In this document: positions 42,339 to 52,246 of the stretch, one piece after another | How positions within the stretch are numbered: the stretch's first letter is position 1 | Layout: each line of letters opens with the position of its first letter | Assembly (NCBI RefSeq): GCF_024804185.1 | Contig: NZ_CP101657.1 | Coordinates: forward strand, 186,001-250,000 | Direction: 5' to 3' | Length of the DNA stretch: 64,000 nucleotides | Source: Wolbachia endosymbiont of Aedes albopictus | GTDB taxonomy: Bacteria > Pseudomonadota > Alphaproteobacteria > Rickettsiales > Anaplasmataceae | Program-made: the position numbers and the translations under genes | Notes under the pieces: model-generated | Told to the model about the DNA's origin: nothing | The model's database searches: none | What the model saw: the letters and a program-made list of their open reading frames with translations, nothing else

Positions 42339-42830
42339 TTATCTTGAATGTTCTAACTTGTATTTTTCTATGGAAGGCGTTTTTATTGAGTGAGCAAGTG
42401 TCTTTCTAATATTGAATTCCTCATTTTTTTCATTTCGTTGCAGTAAGTTAATGTTATTTATTTTATTTACTAAATCTTTCCCTTTCTCCAGAGTCTTTAA
42501 ATCACTTTCGTTAATGTGATGTTCATTGTAAAATTCTGCAACAATTTCTTTTCTTTTCGGGTGAGTATTTAAAAATTCCGACACCTGATGTTTAGCAACA
42601 GCTTGAATAAATTTCTTATTAAATCTTGAATCTTTATATAGATTTTCCAAACTTTTGTCATAATGTTTTGCTTCGTTTATAGTGAGTTTTATTATCTCTT
42701 CTATGCCACTTAGAAGTTCCCTATACAATTTGTCATATCTATTGCCTGACACATGTGTAGCGAATGTTTGTTCAATGTATTTTGTTATGTAATTTTGCAA
42801 TGTATTATCTATTGTGCTTATGTTCATCAA
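42339..42830 (-). CDS. Hypothetical helical protein, Wolbachia-type
   Basis: The family was not recognised. The 163-residue protein is charged and helical (TLQNYITKYIEQTFATHVSG, then RELLSGIEEIIKLTINEAKH and VAKHQVSEFLNTHPKRKEIV), without a membrane segment or signal peptide. It is a single gene, convergent with the aminotransferase gene. Confidence 0.6.
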   Translation of the reverse strand: MMNISTIDNTLQNYITKYIEQTFATHVSGNRYDKLYRELLSGIEEIIKLTINEAKHYDKSLENLYKDSRFNKKFIQAVAKHQVSEFLNTHPKRKEIVAEFYNEHHINESDLKTLEKGKDLVNKINNINLLQRNEKNEEFNIRKTLAHSIKTPSIEKYKLEHSR

Positions 42831-42969
42831 CCTACCTCAATGTTATATTAACTATTTTACATGTAGAAAGGTTAATATTGAGTTAATAGGATACTTATGA
42901 AGTCAAATTTTACTGAAAGTTATGGTATTTAATATATAATTGTTAGCATGAAATAAAAACATAAATAAA

Positions 42970-43131
42970 ATGGATCTTGTAACAAAAGTGAAGCTCAAGA
43001 TAAAGATGAATAAGGGCAAAATCATAAATATACTTATCATTTGTGGTGTAATTTTTTTCATATACCTTATTCATGAGCCAGTTGTAGATATGGTAGAAAA
43101 AATTATAAGTAAAATAAAAGGTCTCTTTTAA
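42970..43131 (+). CDS. Small membrane protein of 53 residues
   Basis: The frame starts at ATG 42970 and ends at TAA 43129-43131. It encodes a basic N-terminus (MDLVTKVKLKIKMNKGK), one transmembrane helix (IINILIICGVIFFIYLI, residues ~18-34) and a short amphipathic tail (VVDMVEKIISKIKGLF). No clear ribosome site is seen. It is unrecognised and the call is moderate because the frame is short. Confidence 0.45.
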   Translation: MDLVTKVKLKIKMNKGKIINILIICGVIFFIYLIHEPVVDMVEKIISKIKGLF

Positions 43132-43315
43132 AAATAGAAAAAGTGAACTTTTTCCATCATCCAAACTTGAACCTGGAAAATTTAGTTAATGCATAAACTA
43201 CTTATGTTGGCTACGAGTTCAACTGTATAAAATTCCGGTGAATTAAAATAAGTATTCATAAAAATATTGTTTTCTATAAACAGAGTATCTATAATACTAG
43301 CTTTGAGGTAAAGTA

Positions 43316-44551
43316 TTGCAGAGGAATTTTTTAATCTGGTTGTTGGCGTCACTGTTTTATGCGTACCAATATATATTACGCGTAATACCAAACATAATTG
43401 CACCTGAATTAATAACAAAATTTAATATAAGTATTGTAGATGTTGGTCAGTTTGGTGGGCTGTATTATATAGGCTATACGCTTGCTCACATACCTGTTGG
43501 TCTTGCTCTTGATAGATTTGGGCCAAAGTTTGTTTTGCCTGCATGCATTGTCTTGACATTTACTGGGACATTGCCGCTGATATGTTTTGATGAGTGGTAT
43601 TACTCAATACTTGGTAGAATAATTGTCGGAATTGGATCATCTGCTTCAGCAATTGGTCTCTTCAAAGTTGCAAGCATGTATTTTTCACAAGAAAAATCAG
43701 CAAGAATGGCTAGCTTGTCTATAGTAATAGGGTTACTAGGAGCTATTTATGGTGGATTGCCTCTAGATTTCTTGCTCAATAAATTTGGTTGGAATTATGT
43801 CATATACACTTTCTCAGCGTTTGGTTGTTTGCTTGCTCTGCTGTTGGTTTTAATAACACCAAGCAGTAGTTCAGAAGAAAGTGCAAGTGACAATATATTC
43901 CAAGATTTAAAAACTGTGCTTTTCAACAAACATATCATTCTAATCAGTTTTTTTGGTGGCTTAATGGTTGGGCCACTAGAAGGTTTTGCTGATGGTTGGG
44001 CAAAAGCGTTCTTATGTGAAGCATATCAAATGACTGGAGATCTGGCATCTTCACTTTCTTCGCTTATGTTTATAGGTATGGGAACTGGATCATTCTTTTT
44101 AGCTTACTTGCTCGAGAAATGTCCAGACAAACATTATGAAGTGATTATTGCGTGTTCTTTTGCTATGATTGCTAGCTTCCTCTTACTTTTCACGCAAGCT
44201 GGTGGTTTATATATTGCACTACCTGCACTTCTTGTTATCGGCTTTGCGTCTGGGTATCAGGTAATTACTATTTACAAAGCAATAAGTTATGTGAACAGTA
44301 ACTTGGTAGGTTTAGCCACAGCTATATCAAACATGATAGTTATGGTTTTTGGCTATTTTTTTCATACAGGAATTGCAAAAATAATAGATTTATGTTGGAA
44401 TGGAATGGTAGTACAAGGAAATCCTGTGTATGGTACTGAGTTACTAGTAAAAGCAATATCAATTATTCCTGTATGTTTGCTTTTAGCTGTTTTTGGATTT
44501 ATGTGGTTAAAGAAAAGTTCTTATGACAAGTGTTTCAGAAAGGATTTGTGA
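43316..44551 (+). CDS. Major facilitator superfamily transporter
   Basis: The 411-residue protein has about 12 hydrophobic segments and the MFS loop-2/3 motif [14 protein letters not shown] (about residues 62-75). Its start is TTG 43316, preceded by GAGGT (43304-43308). The closest pattern is that of Rickettsiales transporters in the sugar-phosphate/organic anion group; the substrate cannot be read from the sequence. Its 3' end overlaps glyA by 29 bases, so it is probably co-expressed with that gene. Confidence 0.9.
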   Translation: MQRNFLIWLLASLFYAYQYILRVIPNIIAPELITKFNISIVDVGQFGGLYYIGYTLAHIPVGLALDRFGPKFVLPACIVLTFTGTLPLICFDEWYYSILGRIIVGIGSSASAIGLFKVASMYFSQEKSARMASLSIVIGLLGAIYGGLPLDFLLNKFGWNYVIYTFSAFGCLLALLLVLITPSSSSEESASDNIFQDLKTVLFNKHIILISFFGGLMVGPLEGFADGWAKAFLCEAYQMTGDLASSLSSLMFIGMGTGSFFLAYLLEKCPDKHYEVIIACSFAMIASFLLLFTQAGGLYIALPALLVIGFASGYQVITIYKAISYVNSNLVGLATAISNMIVMVFGYFFHTGIAKIIDLCWNGMVVQGNPVYGTELLVKAISIIPVCLLLAVFGFMWLKKSSYDKCFRKDL

Positions 44552-45800
44552 CTCTAAAAGTAGTCTGAAGTCTTTTGATAATGAAGTTTATCAATCTATA
44601 GAGAAAGAATTGCAGCGTCAAAAGTCGCAGTTGCAACTGATTGCATCAGAAAACTTTGCAAGTAAAGCAGTGATGGAAGCGCAGGGCTCTTTTCTGACTA
44701 ATAAGTATGCAGAAGGGTATCCTGGCAAAAGGTATTACTGCGGCTGTGAGCATGTGGATAAAGTTGAAAATCTAGCTATAGAGAGGCTTTGCAAACTGTT
44801 TGGTGTTAAGTTTGCAAATGTTCAACCTCACTCTGGTTCTCAGGCAAATCAAGCAGTATTTGCTTCACTGCTTACTCCGGGCGATACGATACTTGGATTA
44901 TCGCTGAGTTGTGGTGGCCATCTAACTCATGGTGCAACACCTAGCCTTTCTGGTAAGTGGTTTAAGTCAGTTCAGTATACAGTTAACAAAGACACTTATC
45001 TGCTCAATATGGATGAGATAGAAAAGCTTGTGCTGGAGCATAAACCCAAATTGATCATAGCTGGCGCTTCTGCTTATCCAAGGAAAATGGACTTCAAACG
45101 TTTTCGCGAAATTGCAGATAAAGTTGGTGCTTATTTGCTTGCGGACATTTCTCACTATGCGGGACTTATTGCAGCAGGTGAATATCCGTCTCCTGCTGAA
45201 TATGCACATGTTATGACTTCCACAACTCATAAAACTCTGCGAGGTCCTCGTGGTGGGGTGGTGATGACAAATGATGAAGCATTACACAAAAAAATTCAAT
45301 CTGCAGTTTTTCCAGGATTGCAGGGCGGGCCACTTATGCATGTAATAGCTGCAAAAGCTGTTGCATTTAAAGAAGCATTAGCGCCAGAGTTTAAAACTTA
45401 TAGCAAGAAAATCGTGGAAAATGCGAAAGTACTAGCTCAAGAATTGCAAAAGCATGGACTCAACATTATAACCGGTGGCACTGACTCTCATATAGTGCTA
45501 GTTGACTTAAGATCGCAGAAATTAACTGGAAAAGACGTTGTAGATAGCCTTGAGAGGGCTGGCATTACCTGCAATAAAAACTCTGTGCCATTTGATACAG
45601 AGAAGCCAACCATCACCTCAGGGATCCGTTTTGGCACCGCTGCTGAGACAACACGGGGACTTGAGGCAGAAAATTTTAAAGAGATAGCCAGCCTAGTAAA
45701 TGAAGTGGTTCAGGGGTTAATCAGCGGAAATAGCTCAAGTGTCGAAAAAGCAGTAAAAACTAAAGTTGAAAGGATTTGTAGTAATTTTCCTATTTATTAA
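44523..45800 (+). CDS. glyA: Serine hydroxymethyltransferase
   Basis: GlyA converts serine and THF to glycine and methylene-THF, the main one-carbon source for purines and thymidylate. The 425-residue protein has [40 protein letters not shown] and the PLP lysine in [14 protein letters not shown] (about residue 235). It starts at ATG 44523 inside the last codons of the MFS gene. The one-carbon product serves purC/purM/purQ-type purine synthesis in this window. The dispersed repeat (copy 3) follows the stop. Confidence 0.97.
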   Translation: MTSVSERICDSKSSLKSFDNEVYQSIEKELQRQKSQLQLIASENFASKAVMEAQGSFLTNKYAEGYPGKRYYCGCEHVDKVENLAIERLCKLFGVKFANVQPHSGSQANQAVFASLLTPGDTILGLSLSCGGHLTHGATPSLSGKWFKSVQYTVNKDTYLLNMDEIEKLVLEHKPKLIIAGASAYPRKMDFKRFREIADKVGAYLLADISHYAGLIAAGEYPSPAEYAHVMTSTTHKTLRGPRGGVVMTNDEALHKKIQSAVFPGLQGGPLMHVIAAKAVAFKEALAPEFKTYSKKIVENAKVLAQELQKHGLNIITGGTDSHIVLVDLRSQKLTGKDVVDSLERAGITCNKNSVPFDTEKPTITSGIRFGTAAETTRGLEAENFKEIASLVNEVVQGLISGNSSSVEKAVKTKVERICSNFPIY

Positions 45801-45846
45801 TTTATGTGGTGTCATGCAAGTAGCTGGTAGAAACGGAAAAAGTTGC

Positions 45847-46160
45847 TTGACAAACTCCGCCAGCCCCCTTATTGTAGTATTAAGGTTATTTATGACTCAA
45901 AACTTGTTTTTGACCTGCAGGCTCAATGACAAAATTCAGTAAAAAACTCAGAGTATTTATTGGCGGATTACATAAAATTATAGCGGCTGCATGTCTTTTT
46001 TATTTTTTCTACATTCAGCCAAATCGCGCTTATTTTAAGCGTTGGCACATTATTACAGCGCCACTTACAGTAATATAGAGTCAAAACTCGCTACTCGGGG
46101 CTTCTTTTGCCTTTTTTTTTATTTGGTAAATTTCTTAATATTTATAACTAAACGACAACC
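45847..46160 (+). ncRNA. Dispersed ~315 bp repeat, copy 3; candidate small RNA
   Basis: The + strand carries TTGACA (45847-45852), a 17-base spacer, and TATTGT (45870-45875). The body includes the hairpin CGCTTA-TTT-TAAGCG (about 46027-46041). The end is GGGGCTTCTTTTGCC followed by nine T's (about 46097-46120) and TAAATTTCTTAATATTTAT. It lacks any long frame. The match to copies 1 and 2 is near-complete. Transcription from the promoter would yield about 240-280 nt. This is inference from the sequence. Confidence 0.5.
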
Positions 46161-46486
46161 GTCGTTCCGCTATGTATTAGCGGATGAGATACCGCGAATG
46201 AATCGCGGTATGACGGTTCACGGTCGCATGACGATAAGCTCGTCATCCCGCTGCTTGTTAGCGGGATCTATTGCCAAGATACCGCGAATGAATCGCGGTA
46301 TGACGGTTCGCGGTGGCATGACGGTTCGTGGCGCTATAGCAATTCGTCATCCCGCTGCTTGTTAGCGGGATCTATTGCCGAGATACCGCGAATGAATCGC
46401 GGTATGACGGTTCGTGGCGGCATGACGGTTAAGCAATTCGTCATCCCGCTACGTGTTAGCGGGATACTTGATCTTTACAGGGATGA
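46161..46486. repeat. Cluster of 58 bp palindromic repeats
   Basis: At least three full units of the ATACCGCGAATGAATCGCGG type with AGCGGGAT/ATCCCGCT halves and CGTCAT/ATGACG ends. Two copies of CTGCTTGTTAGCGGGATCTA lie about 105 bases apart. It is the same class as 10823-11072 and 31722-32358, again next to the dispersed repeat. Confidence 0.8.
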
Positions 46487-46635
46487 CGGTTGTCGTTTAG
46501 CCACAAACATTAAGAAATTTACCAAATGAAAAAAAAGGCAAAAGAAGCCCTGGTCATTGTCTATTTTCAGTATTTGGCGTTTTTTAAATCTTAAACACTG
46601 CAATTTAGCTGCTTTTAAACGCAACTCACCTTAGT
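46487..46635 (-). repeat. Truncated, diverged copy of the dispersed repeat
   Basis: Bases 46487-46553 match the terminal end of the ~315 bp repeat (TTAAGAAATTTACCAAAT and GGCAAAAGAAGCCC). The rest (46554-46635) differs but keeps the gcg...gtttaaga...acgccaa order seen in copy 4. The promoter end is absent. It is an inner deletion product or an older copy. Confidence 0.55.
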
Positions 46636-46931
46636 TTAAATGTTTAAGAAATTTACTAAGCAGAAAAAAAGGCAAAAGAAACCCCGCGTTAGCTAGTTGT
46701 CACTCTCTAATCCTGCAAATTGGCGTACTATACTGTCTTAAACAACTTATAAGCGCGTTTCAGCTTATATAGGTAAAAACCCAGAAATGTTGTGAAGACA
46801 TAAGGTGCACATAGTGCAAAAAATTAAAAATAAGACGCCAACTACGTTGTTTTCTTGCTGTTTAATCTGCACAGATGAAGATAACTGAATACCTTCAGCT
46901 TCATAATAAGGGGGCTGGCGAGGCTTGTCAA
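46636..46931 (-). ncRNA. Diverged copy 4 of the dispersed repeat; candidate small RNA
   Basis: The body has diverged greatly from copies 1-3, yet on the minus strand TTGACA (46926-46931), a 17-base spacer and TATTAT (46903-46908) are kept, as is the end GGGGTTTCTTTTGCC with its T run (about 46670-46685). The order of the internal motifs (CGCGCTTA, ACGCCAA) is also kept. Preservation of both ends in a diverged copy suggests that the promoter and terminator matter. Confidence 0.45.
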
Positions 46932-46949
46932 GGAATTTTCTTATTTCAT

Positions 46950-48380
46950 TTAAATTGCTTGTAACCTTCTTATACACTCGTCTTTACCAAGAATCACCAT
47001 GATATCGATGATTCCAGGTGCATCCATTACTCCAGTTATAGGGGCACGTAATGAGTGGTATACACCGCTTACTTTCATATCATGTGATTTTGCACATTCC
47101 TTGATCTGAGAAGATAAAAAACCCTTATTCCAATTTTCATCACCGATCTTTGACAGAAATGATGCGAGTAACTTAATTATATTGAGGTTAGATTTGACAA
47201 TTTGACAAGCTTCTTCACTTAAATCAAGTGGCGGATCTTGAATATAAAACTTTGCTAAATCCAGCAGTTCGGTCAGGTAGTTTGCTCTTTTTTTTAGCTC
47301 TGTCAGTCCCTGCAGTAAATAGCCCTTTTTTTTGTCAGTTAGAGTATTTTCTCTAAGCATTAGAGTCAGAATATCTTCATTGCTCATATTACTAATATAG
47401 TGGTTATTCAAATGCTCCAGTTTTTTGAAATCGAGCCGTGCAGGTGAACGACCAATACTTTCTAAATTAAACCACTCTATTGCTTGCTCATCGCTAATAA
47501 TCTCATCGTTGCCGTGACTCCAGCCAAGTCTCAGCAAGTAATTACGCATCGCTTTTGGCAATATTCCCATCTTTTCATAATCGCAAACGCTTGTGGCACC
47601 ATGCCTTTTGGATAGCTTATTCCCATCTTCCCCATGGATAAGCGGCACATGTGCAAAGCGTGGAATGTCAAAATCAAGAGCCTGGTATATTAGTAGTTGT
47701 TTAAAGGTATTAGTAAGATGGTCAGAACCACGTATTATATCAGTTATTCCAGCATCATGATCGTCAATTACGACAGCAAAAATATATGTTGGAGTGTTAT
47801 CAGAGCGTAAGATCACTATATCATCAAGCTGGTTGCTATTTACTTTGATTTGGCCGTATATTTTGTCATCAATGACGATCTCTTGCGAGTCTGGCACTTT
47901 GAAACGGATAACTGACCTCACACCCGATGTCATTTCAGCGCGTGACCACATGTTTTCTTCTGGATCCCAGTGTCGGCTACTTGGATGACAAGAAGGAGGT
48001 TTTGTAGTACACTTATGCTTATATATCTTGCCCTCTTCTCTTGCTTTTATTTTCTTTTCTGCAACTTCATCCTTAGGGCAATAACAGTGATACGCCCTAC
48101 CCTTCTCAACTAAAAGGTTTGCTACTTCTTTATGCCGCTCTATTCTTTTTGACTGATATACTATTTCTCCATCATAACTCACACCGAGCCATTTTAGCCC
48201 TTCTATAATTGCATCAATTGCTTCTTGTGTTGAACGTTTTCTGTCGGTGTCTTCAATCCTTAGCAAAAACCTGCCACCATGATGCTTTGCATAGAGCCAA
48301 TTAAATAACGCAGTACGAGCCCCACCAATGTGCAAAAACCCTGTTGGTGATGGAGCGAATCTCGTGACTACGTCTGGCAT
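46950..48380 (-). CDS. gltX: Glutamyl-tRNA synthetase
   Basis: Charges tRNA-Glu (and often tRNA-Gln in bacteria without GlnRS). The 476-residue class I synthetase has VTRFAPSPTGFLHIGGARTA (HIGH region), IRGSDHLTNTFKQLLIYQAL and KLSKRHGATSV (KMSKS-type). A palindromic repeat at 47936-48000 adds about 24 residues (about 128-152, CHPSSRHWDPEENMWSRAEM), between the zinc-like region and VRSVIRFKVPD. The frame is kept. Two GltX paralogues are usual in Rickettsiales; which one this is cannot be told. It is transcribed alone. Confidence 0.94.
   Translation of the reverse strand: MPDVVTRFAPSPTGFLHIGGARTALFNWLYAKHHGGRFLLRIEDTDRKRSTQEAIDAIIEGLKWLGVSYDGEIVYQSKRIERHKEVANLLVEKGRAYHCYCPKDEVAEKKIKAREEGKIYKHKCTTKPPSCHPSSRHWDPEENMWSRAEMTSGVRSVIRFKVPDSQEIVIDDKIYGQIKVNSNQLDDIVILRSDNTPTYIFAVVIDDHDAGITDIIRGSDHLTNTFKQLLIYQALDFDIPRFAHVPLIHGEDGNKLSKRHGATSVCDYEKMGILPKAMRNYLLRLGWSHGNDEIISDEQAIEWFNLESIGRSPARLDFKKLEHLNNHYISNMSNEDILTLMLRENTLTDKKKGYLLQGLTELKKRANYLTELLDLAKFYIQDPPLDLSEEACQIVKSNLNIIKLLASFLSKIGDENWNKGFLSSQIKECAKSHDMKVSGVYHSLRAPITGVMDAPGIIDIMVILGKDECIRRLQAI
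47936..48000 (-). repeat. Palindromic repeat inserted in frame in gltX
   Basis: On the minus strand it reads GTCATCCAAGTAGCCGACAC then TGGGATCCAG and, near its end, CGCGCTGAAATGACATC. It is the same class as in ribD and ileS and encodes a near-identical RHWDPE peptide. Confidence 0.75.
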
Positions 48381-48416
48381 GTTATTGTTACAGTAAAGTG
48401 TAGGCTATGATACCCA

Positions 48417-48444
48417 AAATCTACGTTTGTAACAATGTAGATTT
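48417..48444. terminator. Hairpin between gltX and the gene at 48531
   Basis: AAATCTAC (48417-48424) pairs with GTAGATTT (48437-48444), loop of 12, in the region between divergent genes. It has a T-rich right flank. It could be an attenuator or an operator-like site; no terminator is expected at this place. Confidence 0.35.
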
Positions 48445-48530
48445 TATTTATCCTGAGAGATTAAATTTTATTTATTTTCAATAAGTTGTGTTGTATAATT
48501 TAGTGTTGGTTAAATATAGCGAGGTATGTT

Positions 48531-49190
48531 ATGGGTGACTTTTTTAAAGTTGCGAGAAGAAAAGATAGAGGTGAATTTGTCATGGCTTGCAAAGAGAACA
48601 TTGCTTCTGTAACTATGCGTGACAGAAATGGAAATAATCCATTTCATATAGCAGCAAGGAACAGAATACTGCTATCTGCATTAAAAGAGATTGTGAAGGA
48701 CTTAGAGGTAGAAGCTGATCGAAAAACTAAAAAAGCAGAAGAAGCTAAAGATTGGAAAGAATCAGAAAGATTAAAAGAGGAACTTAAACGTAATAAAAAA
48801 TATATTAAAGATGCACTCTGCGATAAAAGCTGCTTTCTTCATGGGAGAGTAGCGGTAGCTCCTCTTTATTTTTTAAATGCTGCAGAACGGGAGGAAGCTA
48901 AGCAAATCGCAGGTATAAAGGGCGGTTTTATATGTAATAGAAAATTTCATTTGTGCTTATACATAATGGGAGCTATAGCGTGTATTGCTGCCTTGTGTTT
49001 ATCCTTGTACTTTTTATTTTTGGTTTCTCAATCTCTTGCACTAGCTTCAGTAGCTACAATAGCTTCTGGGGGATCTACATGTTTGTTGTTTAAGGCATGT
49101 AACGGGATATATGGCTTGTATGATGAAAGTACTATAGTGACAGATCCTGATGTTATGCAACTTTTAGATGGTGGTTTAGCTGCAGCATGA
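48531..49190 (+). CDS. Membrane protein with an ankyrin-like motif, possible effector
   Basis: The 219-residue protein has one ankyrin-like unit (MRDRNGNNPFHIAARNRILL, residues ~27-46). A charged helix follows (KKAEEAKDWKESERLKEELK) and two adjacent transmembrane segments (about 142-164 and 168-188, YIMGAIACIAALCLSLYFLF). It lacks a signal peptide. The C-terminus (IVTDPDVMQLLDGGLAAA) is polar. Ankyrin proteins are abundant in Wolbachia and may act in the host, but a single unit is weak evidence. GAGGT precedes the ATG (GCGAGGTATGTTATG). It is divergent from gltX. Confidence 0.65.
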   Translation: MGDFFKVARRKDRGEFVMACKENIASVTMRDRNGNNPFHIAARNRILLSALKEIVKDLEVEADRKTKKAEEAKDWKESERLKEELKRNKKYIKDALCDKSCFLHGRVAVAPLYFLNAAEREEAKQIAGIKGGFICNRKFHLCLYIMGAIACIAALCLSLYFLFLVSQSLALASVATIASGGSTCLLFKACNGIYGLYDESTIVTDPDVMQLLDGGLAAA

Positions 49191-49259
49191 AGCTAGAAAT
49201 TACTTGCAGGCAATGATATAGAAATTTACTTTCTCAGCTTAAGAAAGTATACTGATAAG

Positions 49260-51236
49260 ATGACAGAAAAGAAGTACAGTAAGATTTTAATAGCAAACAG
49301 AGGGGAGATTGGCTGCAGGATTATCAGAACTGCCCATAAGATGGGTATATCTTGTGTGTGCGTATATTCGGATGCAGATGTAAATTCTGTGCATGTAAGA
49401 CAAGCAGATGAGTCAAGATATATTGGCCCTTCGCCATCTTGCCTCAGTTATTTAAACATTGAAAAAATATGTGAAGTAGTAGTTGAAACAGGTGCGCAGG
49501 CAGTTCATCCTGGCTATGGTTTTTTAGCAGAGAATCCAGATTTTCCACGTGCTCTGCAAAAACACAATATAGACTTCATCGGGCCAAGTGCAGAAACAAT
49601 AGAAGTTACAGCCAATAAAATAACAGCAAAAGAAGCAGCAAGAAAAGCTGGAGTGAATGTAGTGCCAGGATATATGGGTAAGATCAGCGATGCTGGCCAC
49701 GCAGCTCAAGTTGCTAAAGAGGTTGGTTTTCCCGTTATGCTCAAAGCTGCATCAGGCGGTGGTGGCAAAGGAATGCGAATTGTAAACTCCAAAAAAGAAA
49801 TTGAACTAGCATTTACATCAGCCACAAATGAAGCAGAGAAAAGTTTTAAGGATGGCAGTATCTTTATAGAGAAATATATAGAGTTGCCAAGACATATTGA
49901 AATACAAATCATAGCAGATAAATATGGCAATATAGTTTGTCTTGGAGAAAGAGAATGCTCGATACAAAGGAATAACCAGAAAATAATGGAAGAAACGCCA
50001 AGTCCATTCATTAGTGAAGAAGTAAGACAAAAAATGTATGTCCAATGTGTTTCTTTGGCAAAGCAAGTTGGCTATTTTTCAGCAGGCACTGTTGAGTTTG
50101 TTGTAGATAAAGACCAAAACTTCTATTTTCTTGAGGTAAATACGAGATTGCAAGTTGAGCATCCAGTAACAGAATTTATAACTGGAATAGACATAGTAGA
50201 AGAAATGATTAGAACTTCCTGTGGAGAGAAATTGAGATTCAATCAGGATGATATTAAACTTACTGGTTCTGCAATAGAAAGTAGAATTTGCGCTGAAGAC
50301 CCATCGAAGAAATTTTTCCCTTCCAGCGGAAGAATAAAATATTACGATAAACCGGTTGAAAATGATTATGTAAGAATAGATGATGGAGTCGCTGCAGGTT
50401 CAGAAATTAGCACGTTCTATGACTCAATGATTGCAAAAGTTATAACATATGGAAAAGATAGAGTAGAAGCGATCAGCAGAATGCAAAAAGCATTGTCTGA
50501 ATGCTATATAGAAGGAGTAACAAATAATATAGAATTTCTAGAATCCATCTTCCATCACCCAAATTTTATTGCAGCAAAGCTCCACACGAGATTCATTCCA
50601 GACCATTACTCTAGTGGGTTTCACGGTGATTTTGTTACAGAGGAGTATATTAAAATATTTATTTTCACTGCGTTATATGTTCATTTGGAAAATGAAGAAA
50701 GGTACCATCATAAAGCAGTGAATGAAACGCTTGTAGTTGTAATAAATGACAATAAGTGCTCTGTAGACGCAAAGTACCAAGATAATATATTAACAACAGT
50801 ATATAACCACAATACATACTCTGTAGTAGGCAAGTGGAAATCAAGTTATAGGTTGCTAAACATCACGATTAACGATGATACTGATATAACACTTAAAGTA
50901 GAAAAACAAGGCAGCAAATACTTCATAAGACATGCAGGCATGAAAGCTGAGTGTTGTATATTTAAGCCTCATGTAGCTGAATTAAGTAGGTTAATGCTAA
51001 ATAATGAAACAGAAGGGATTTCAGTAGATACTGTAAAATCCCCAATATCTGGCTTATTAGTTAAGTTGCACGTAAATATAGGAGATCAGGTGGAAATAGG
51101 ACAACCTTTATTTGTGGTGGAGGCAATGAAAATGGAAAATATCATATGTGCTGAAGCAGCAATGGTGATAAAAAATATTCTCGTTCAAGAAGGAAAAAAT
51201 GTGCAGATTGGTGATGTAGTCTGCTTTCTTAAATAA
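49260..51236 (+). CDS. pccA: Acetyl/propionyl-CoA carboxylase alpha subunit
   Basis: Biotin-dependent carboxylase subunit: ATP-driven biotin carboxylation, then CO2 transfer by a partner beta subunit. The 658-residue protein has the biotin carboxylase part ([69 protein letters not shown]) and a C-terminal biotinyl domain with VVEAMKMEN, the lysine for biotin (about residue 625). It is of the PccA/MCC type rather than AccC. The beta subunit gene is not in the window. Its 3' end overlaps ctaA by 52 bases on the opposite strand. Confidence 0.94.
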   Translation: MTEKKYSKILIANRGEIGCRIIRTAHKMGISCVCVYSDADVNSVHVRQADESRYIGPSPSCLSYLNIEKICEVVVETGAQAVHPGYGFLAENPDFPRALQKHNIDFIGPSAETIEVTANKITAKEAARKAGVNVVPGYMGKISDAGHAAQVAKEVGFPVMLKAASGGGGKGMRIVNSKKEIELAFTSATNEAEKSFKDGSIFIEKYIELPRHIEIQIIADKYGNIVCLGERECSIQRNNQKIMEETPSPFISEEVRQKMYVQCVSLAKQVGYFSAGTVEFVVDKDQNFYFLEVNTRLQVEHPVTEFITGIDIVEEMIRTSCGEKLRFNQDDIKLTGSAIESRICAEDPSKKFFPSSGRIKYYDKPVENDYVRIDDGVAAGSEISTFYDSMIAKVITYGKDRVEAISRMQKALSECYIEGVTNNIEFLESIFHHPNFIAAKLHTRFIPDHYSSGFHGDFVTEEYIKIFIFTALYVHLENEERYHHKAVNETLVVVINDNKCSVDAKYQDNILTTVYNHNTYSVVGKWKSSYRLLNITINDDTDITLKVEKQGSKYFIRHAGMKAECCIFKPHVAELSRLMLNNETEGISVDTVKSPISGLLVKLHVNIGDQVEIGQPLFVVEAMKMENIICAEAAMVIKNILVQEGKNVQIGDVVCFLK

Positions 51237-52246
51237 CACAAGAAGTATAAACTTGACCCAAACAAGATAAATGAAAACACTTGATGAGCTATGGCAATGG
51301 CTATTGGTATGTGCAATAATAGAGTAATTACACCCAAAATGATCTGAATGATAACGGAGAACAGCATAATATATACCGGTTTTACGCTAGCATTTTTTAC
51401 TGTGAGTATTACTACCAAAGCTAGTATTAGCAATGCCAGTGCTCGATGTATAAATTGCACTGTCGCTCTGTTCTCAAAGATATTCAGCCATATAGGGTGT
51501 AAGAAAAATAAATCTTCTGGAATGATTTGTCCGTCCATTAGTGGAAAGGTATTGTAAATCAAACCAGCATTTAATCCCGCAACAAACGCACCGAAAATTA
51601 TTTGCATTACAATTAGGGCCAAAATCGTTCCTGCGTAGTATATAGTGTCACTACTAATCTTAAGTTTAGTTTGCTTTGGCCTGATTTGGTAATCAAAAAA
51701 TTGATATGACAATAATGCAAAGACAATTAATGCTAATAATAAGTGAAGTGCAAGCCTATAGTGGCTAACATGAGGTTCAGTTGCTAAACCACTTTTAACC
51801 ATATACCAACCAGCAAAAGCTTGTAAAGCTCCAAATAATAATGCCACAAATAGCCTTATTACTACCTTTTTAGATATTTTTCTTCTTAATGTAAAATATA
51901 TAAATGGCAGGACAAAAACTAAACCTGTTAGTCTTGCAACCAATCTGTGTACATATTCTATTAAGTATATAGCCTGAAATTCCTCCATACTCATACCATA
52001 GTTAAATGCTTTATACTCAGGTGTAGTTTCATATTTTAATTTTTCTTGTAGCCAATCTTGTCCACTCAGTGGTGGCAATGTTCCAGTGATGGGTTTCCAC
52101 TCCGTGATTGACAATCCTGCTTTTGAAAGTCTGGTAAATCCACCAATCCCCACCATGAAAATTACCATAATACAGCAGAGAAAAAGCCAAATAGCTACAG
52201 GTTTTGATTGCTTTTGTTCCATAAACCATGCTGAGTTTTGTTCCAT
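51185..52246 (-). CDS. ctaA: Haem A synthase
   Basis: CtaA oxidises haem O to haem A for cytochrome aa3 oxidase. The 353-residue membrane protein has about eight helices and the conserved [48 protein letters not shown] and [10 protein letters not shown] histidine-bearing segments. Two in-frame ATGs (52246 and 52222) both start with M-E-Q, so the start is uncertain. Its start overlaps the glycosyltransferase gene by 52 bases and its end overlaps pccA by 52 bases. Haem A supply links it with hemE. Confidence 0.95.
   Translation of the reverse strand: MEQNSAWFMEQKQSKPVAIWLFLCCIMVIFMVGIGGFTRLSKAGLSITEWKPITGTLPPLSGQDWLQEKLKYETTPEYKAFNYGMSMEEFQAIYLIEYVHRLVARLTGLVFVLPFIYFTLRRKISKKVVIRLFVALLFGALQAFAGWYMVKSGLATEPHVSHYRLALHLLLALIVFALLSYQFFDYQIRPKQTKLKISSDTIYYAGTILALIVMQIIFGAFVAGLNAGLIYNTFPLMDGQIIPEDLFFLHPIWLNIFENRATVQFIHRALALLILALVVILTVKNASVKPVYIMLFSVIIQIILGVITLLLHIPIAIAIAHQVFSFILFGSSLYFLCYLRKQTTSPICTFFPS

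Larger units (their letters stand above)
45801..46949. other. Repeat-filled intergenic region between glyA and gltX
   Basis: No gene is supported across about 1,150 bases. It holds dispersed-repeat copy 3 (45847-46160), a palindrome cluster (46161-46486), a truncated copy (46487-46635) and diverged copy 4 (46636-46931). An open frame at 46042-46365 runs through the palindromes and is not a gene. Confidence 0.85.

Noticed and set aside
46042-46365. 107-residue open frame on the + strand
   Set aside because: It runs through the dispersed repeat and palindromes, and encodes repeated peptides (PRMNRGMTV) that come from the repeat DNA.
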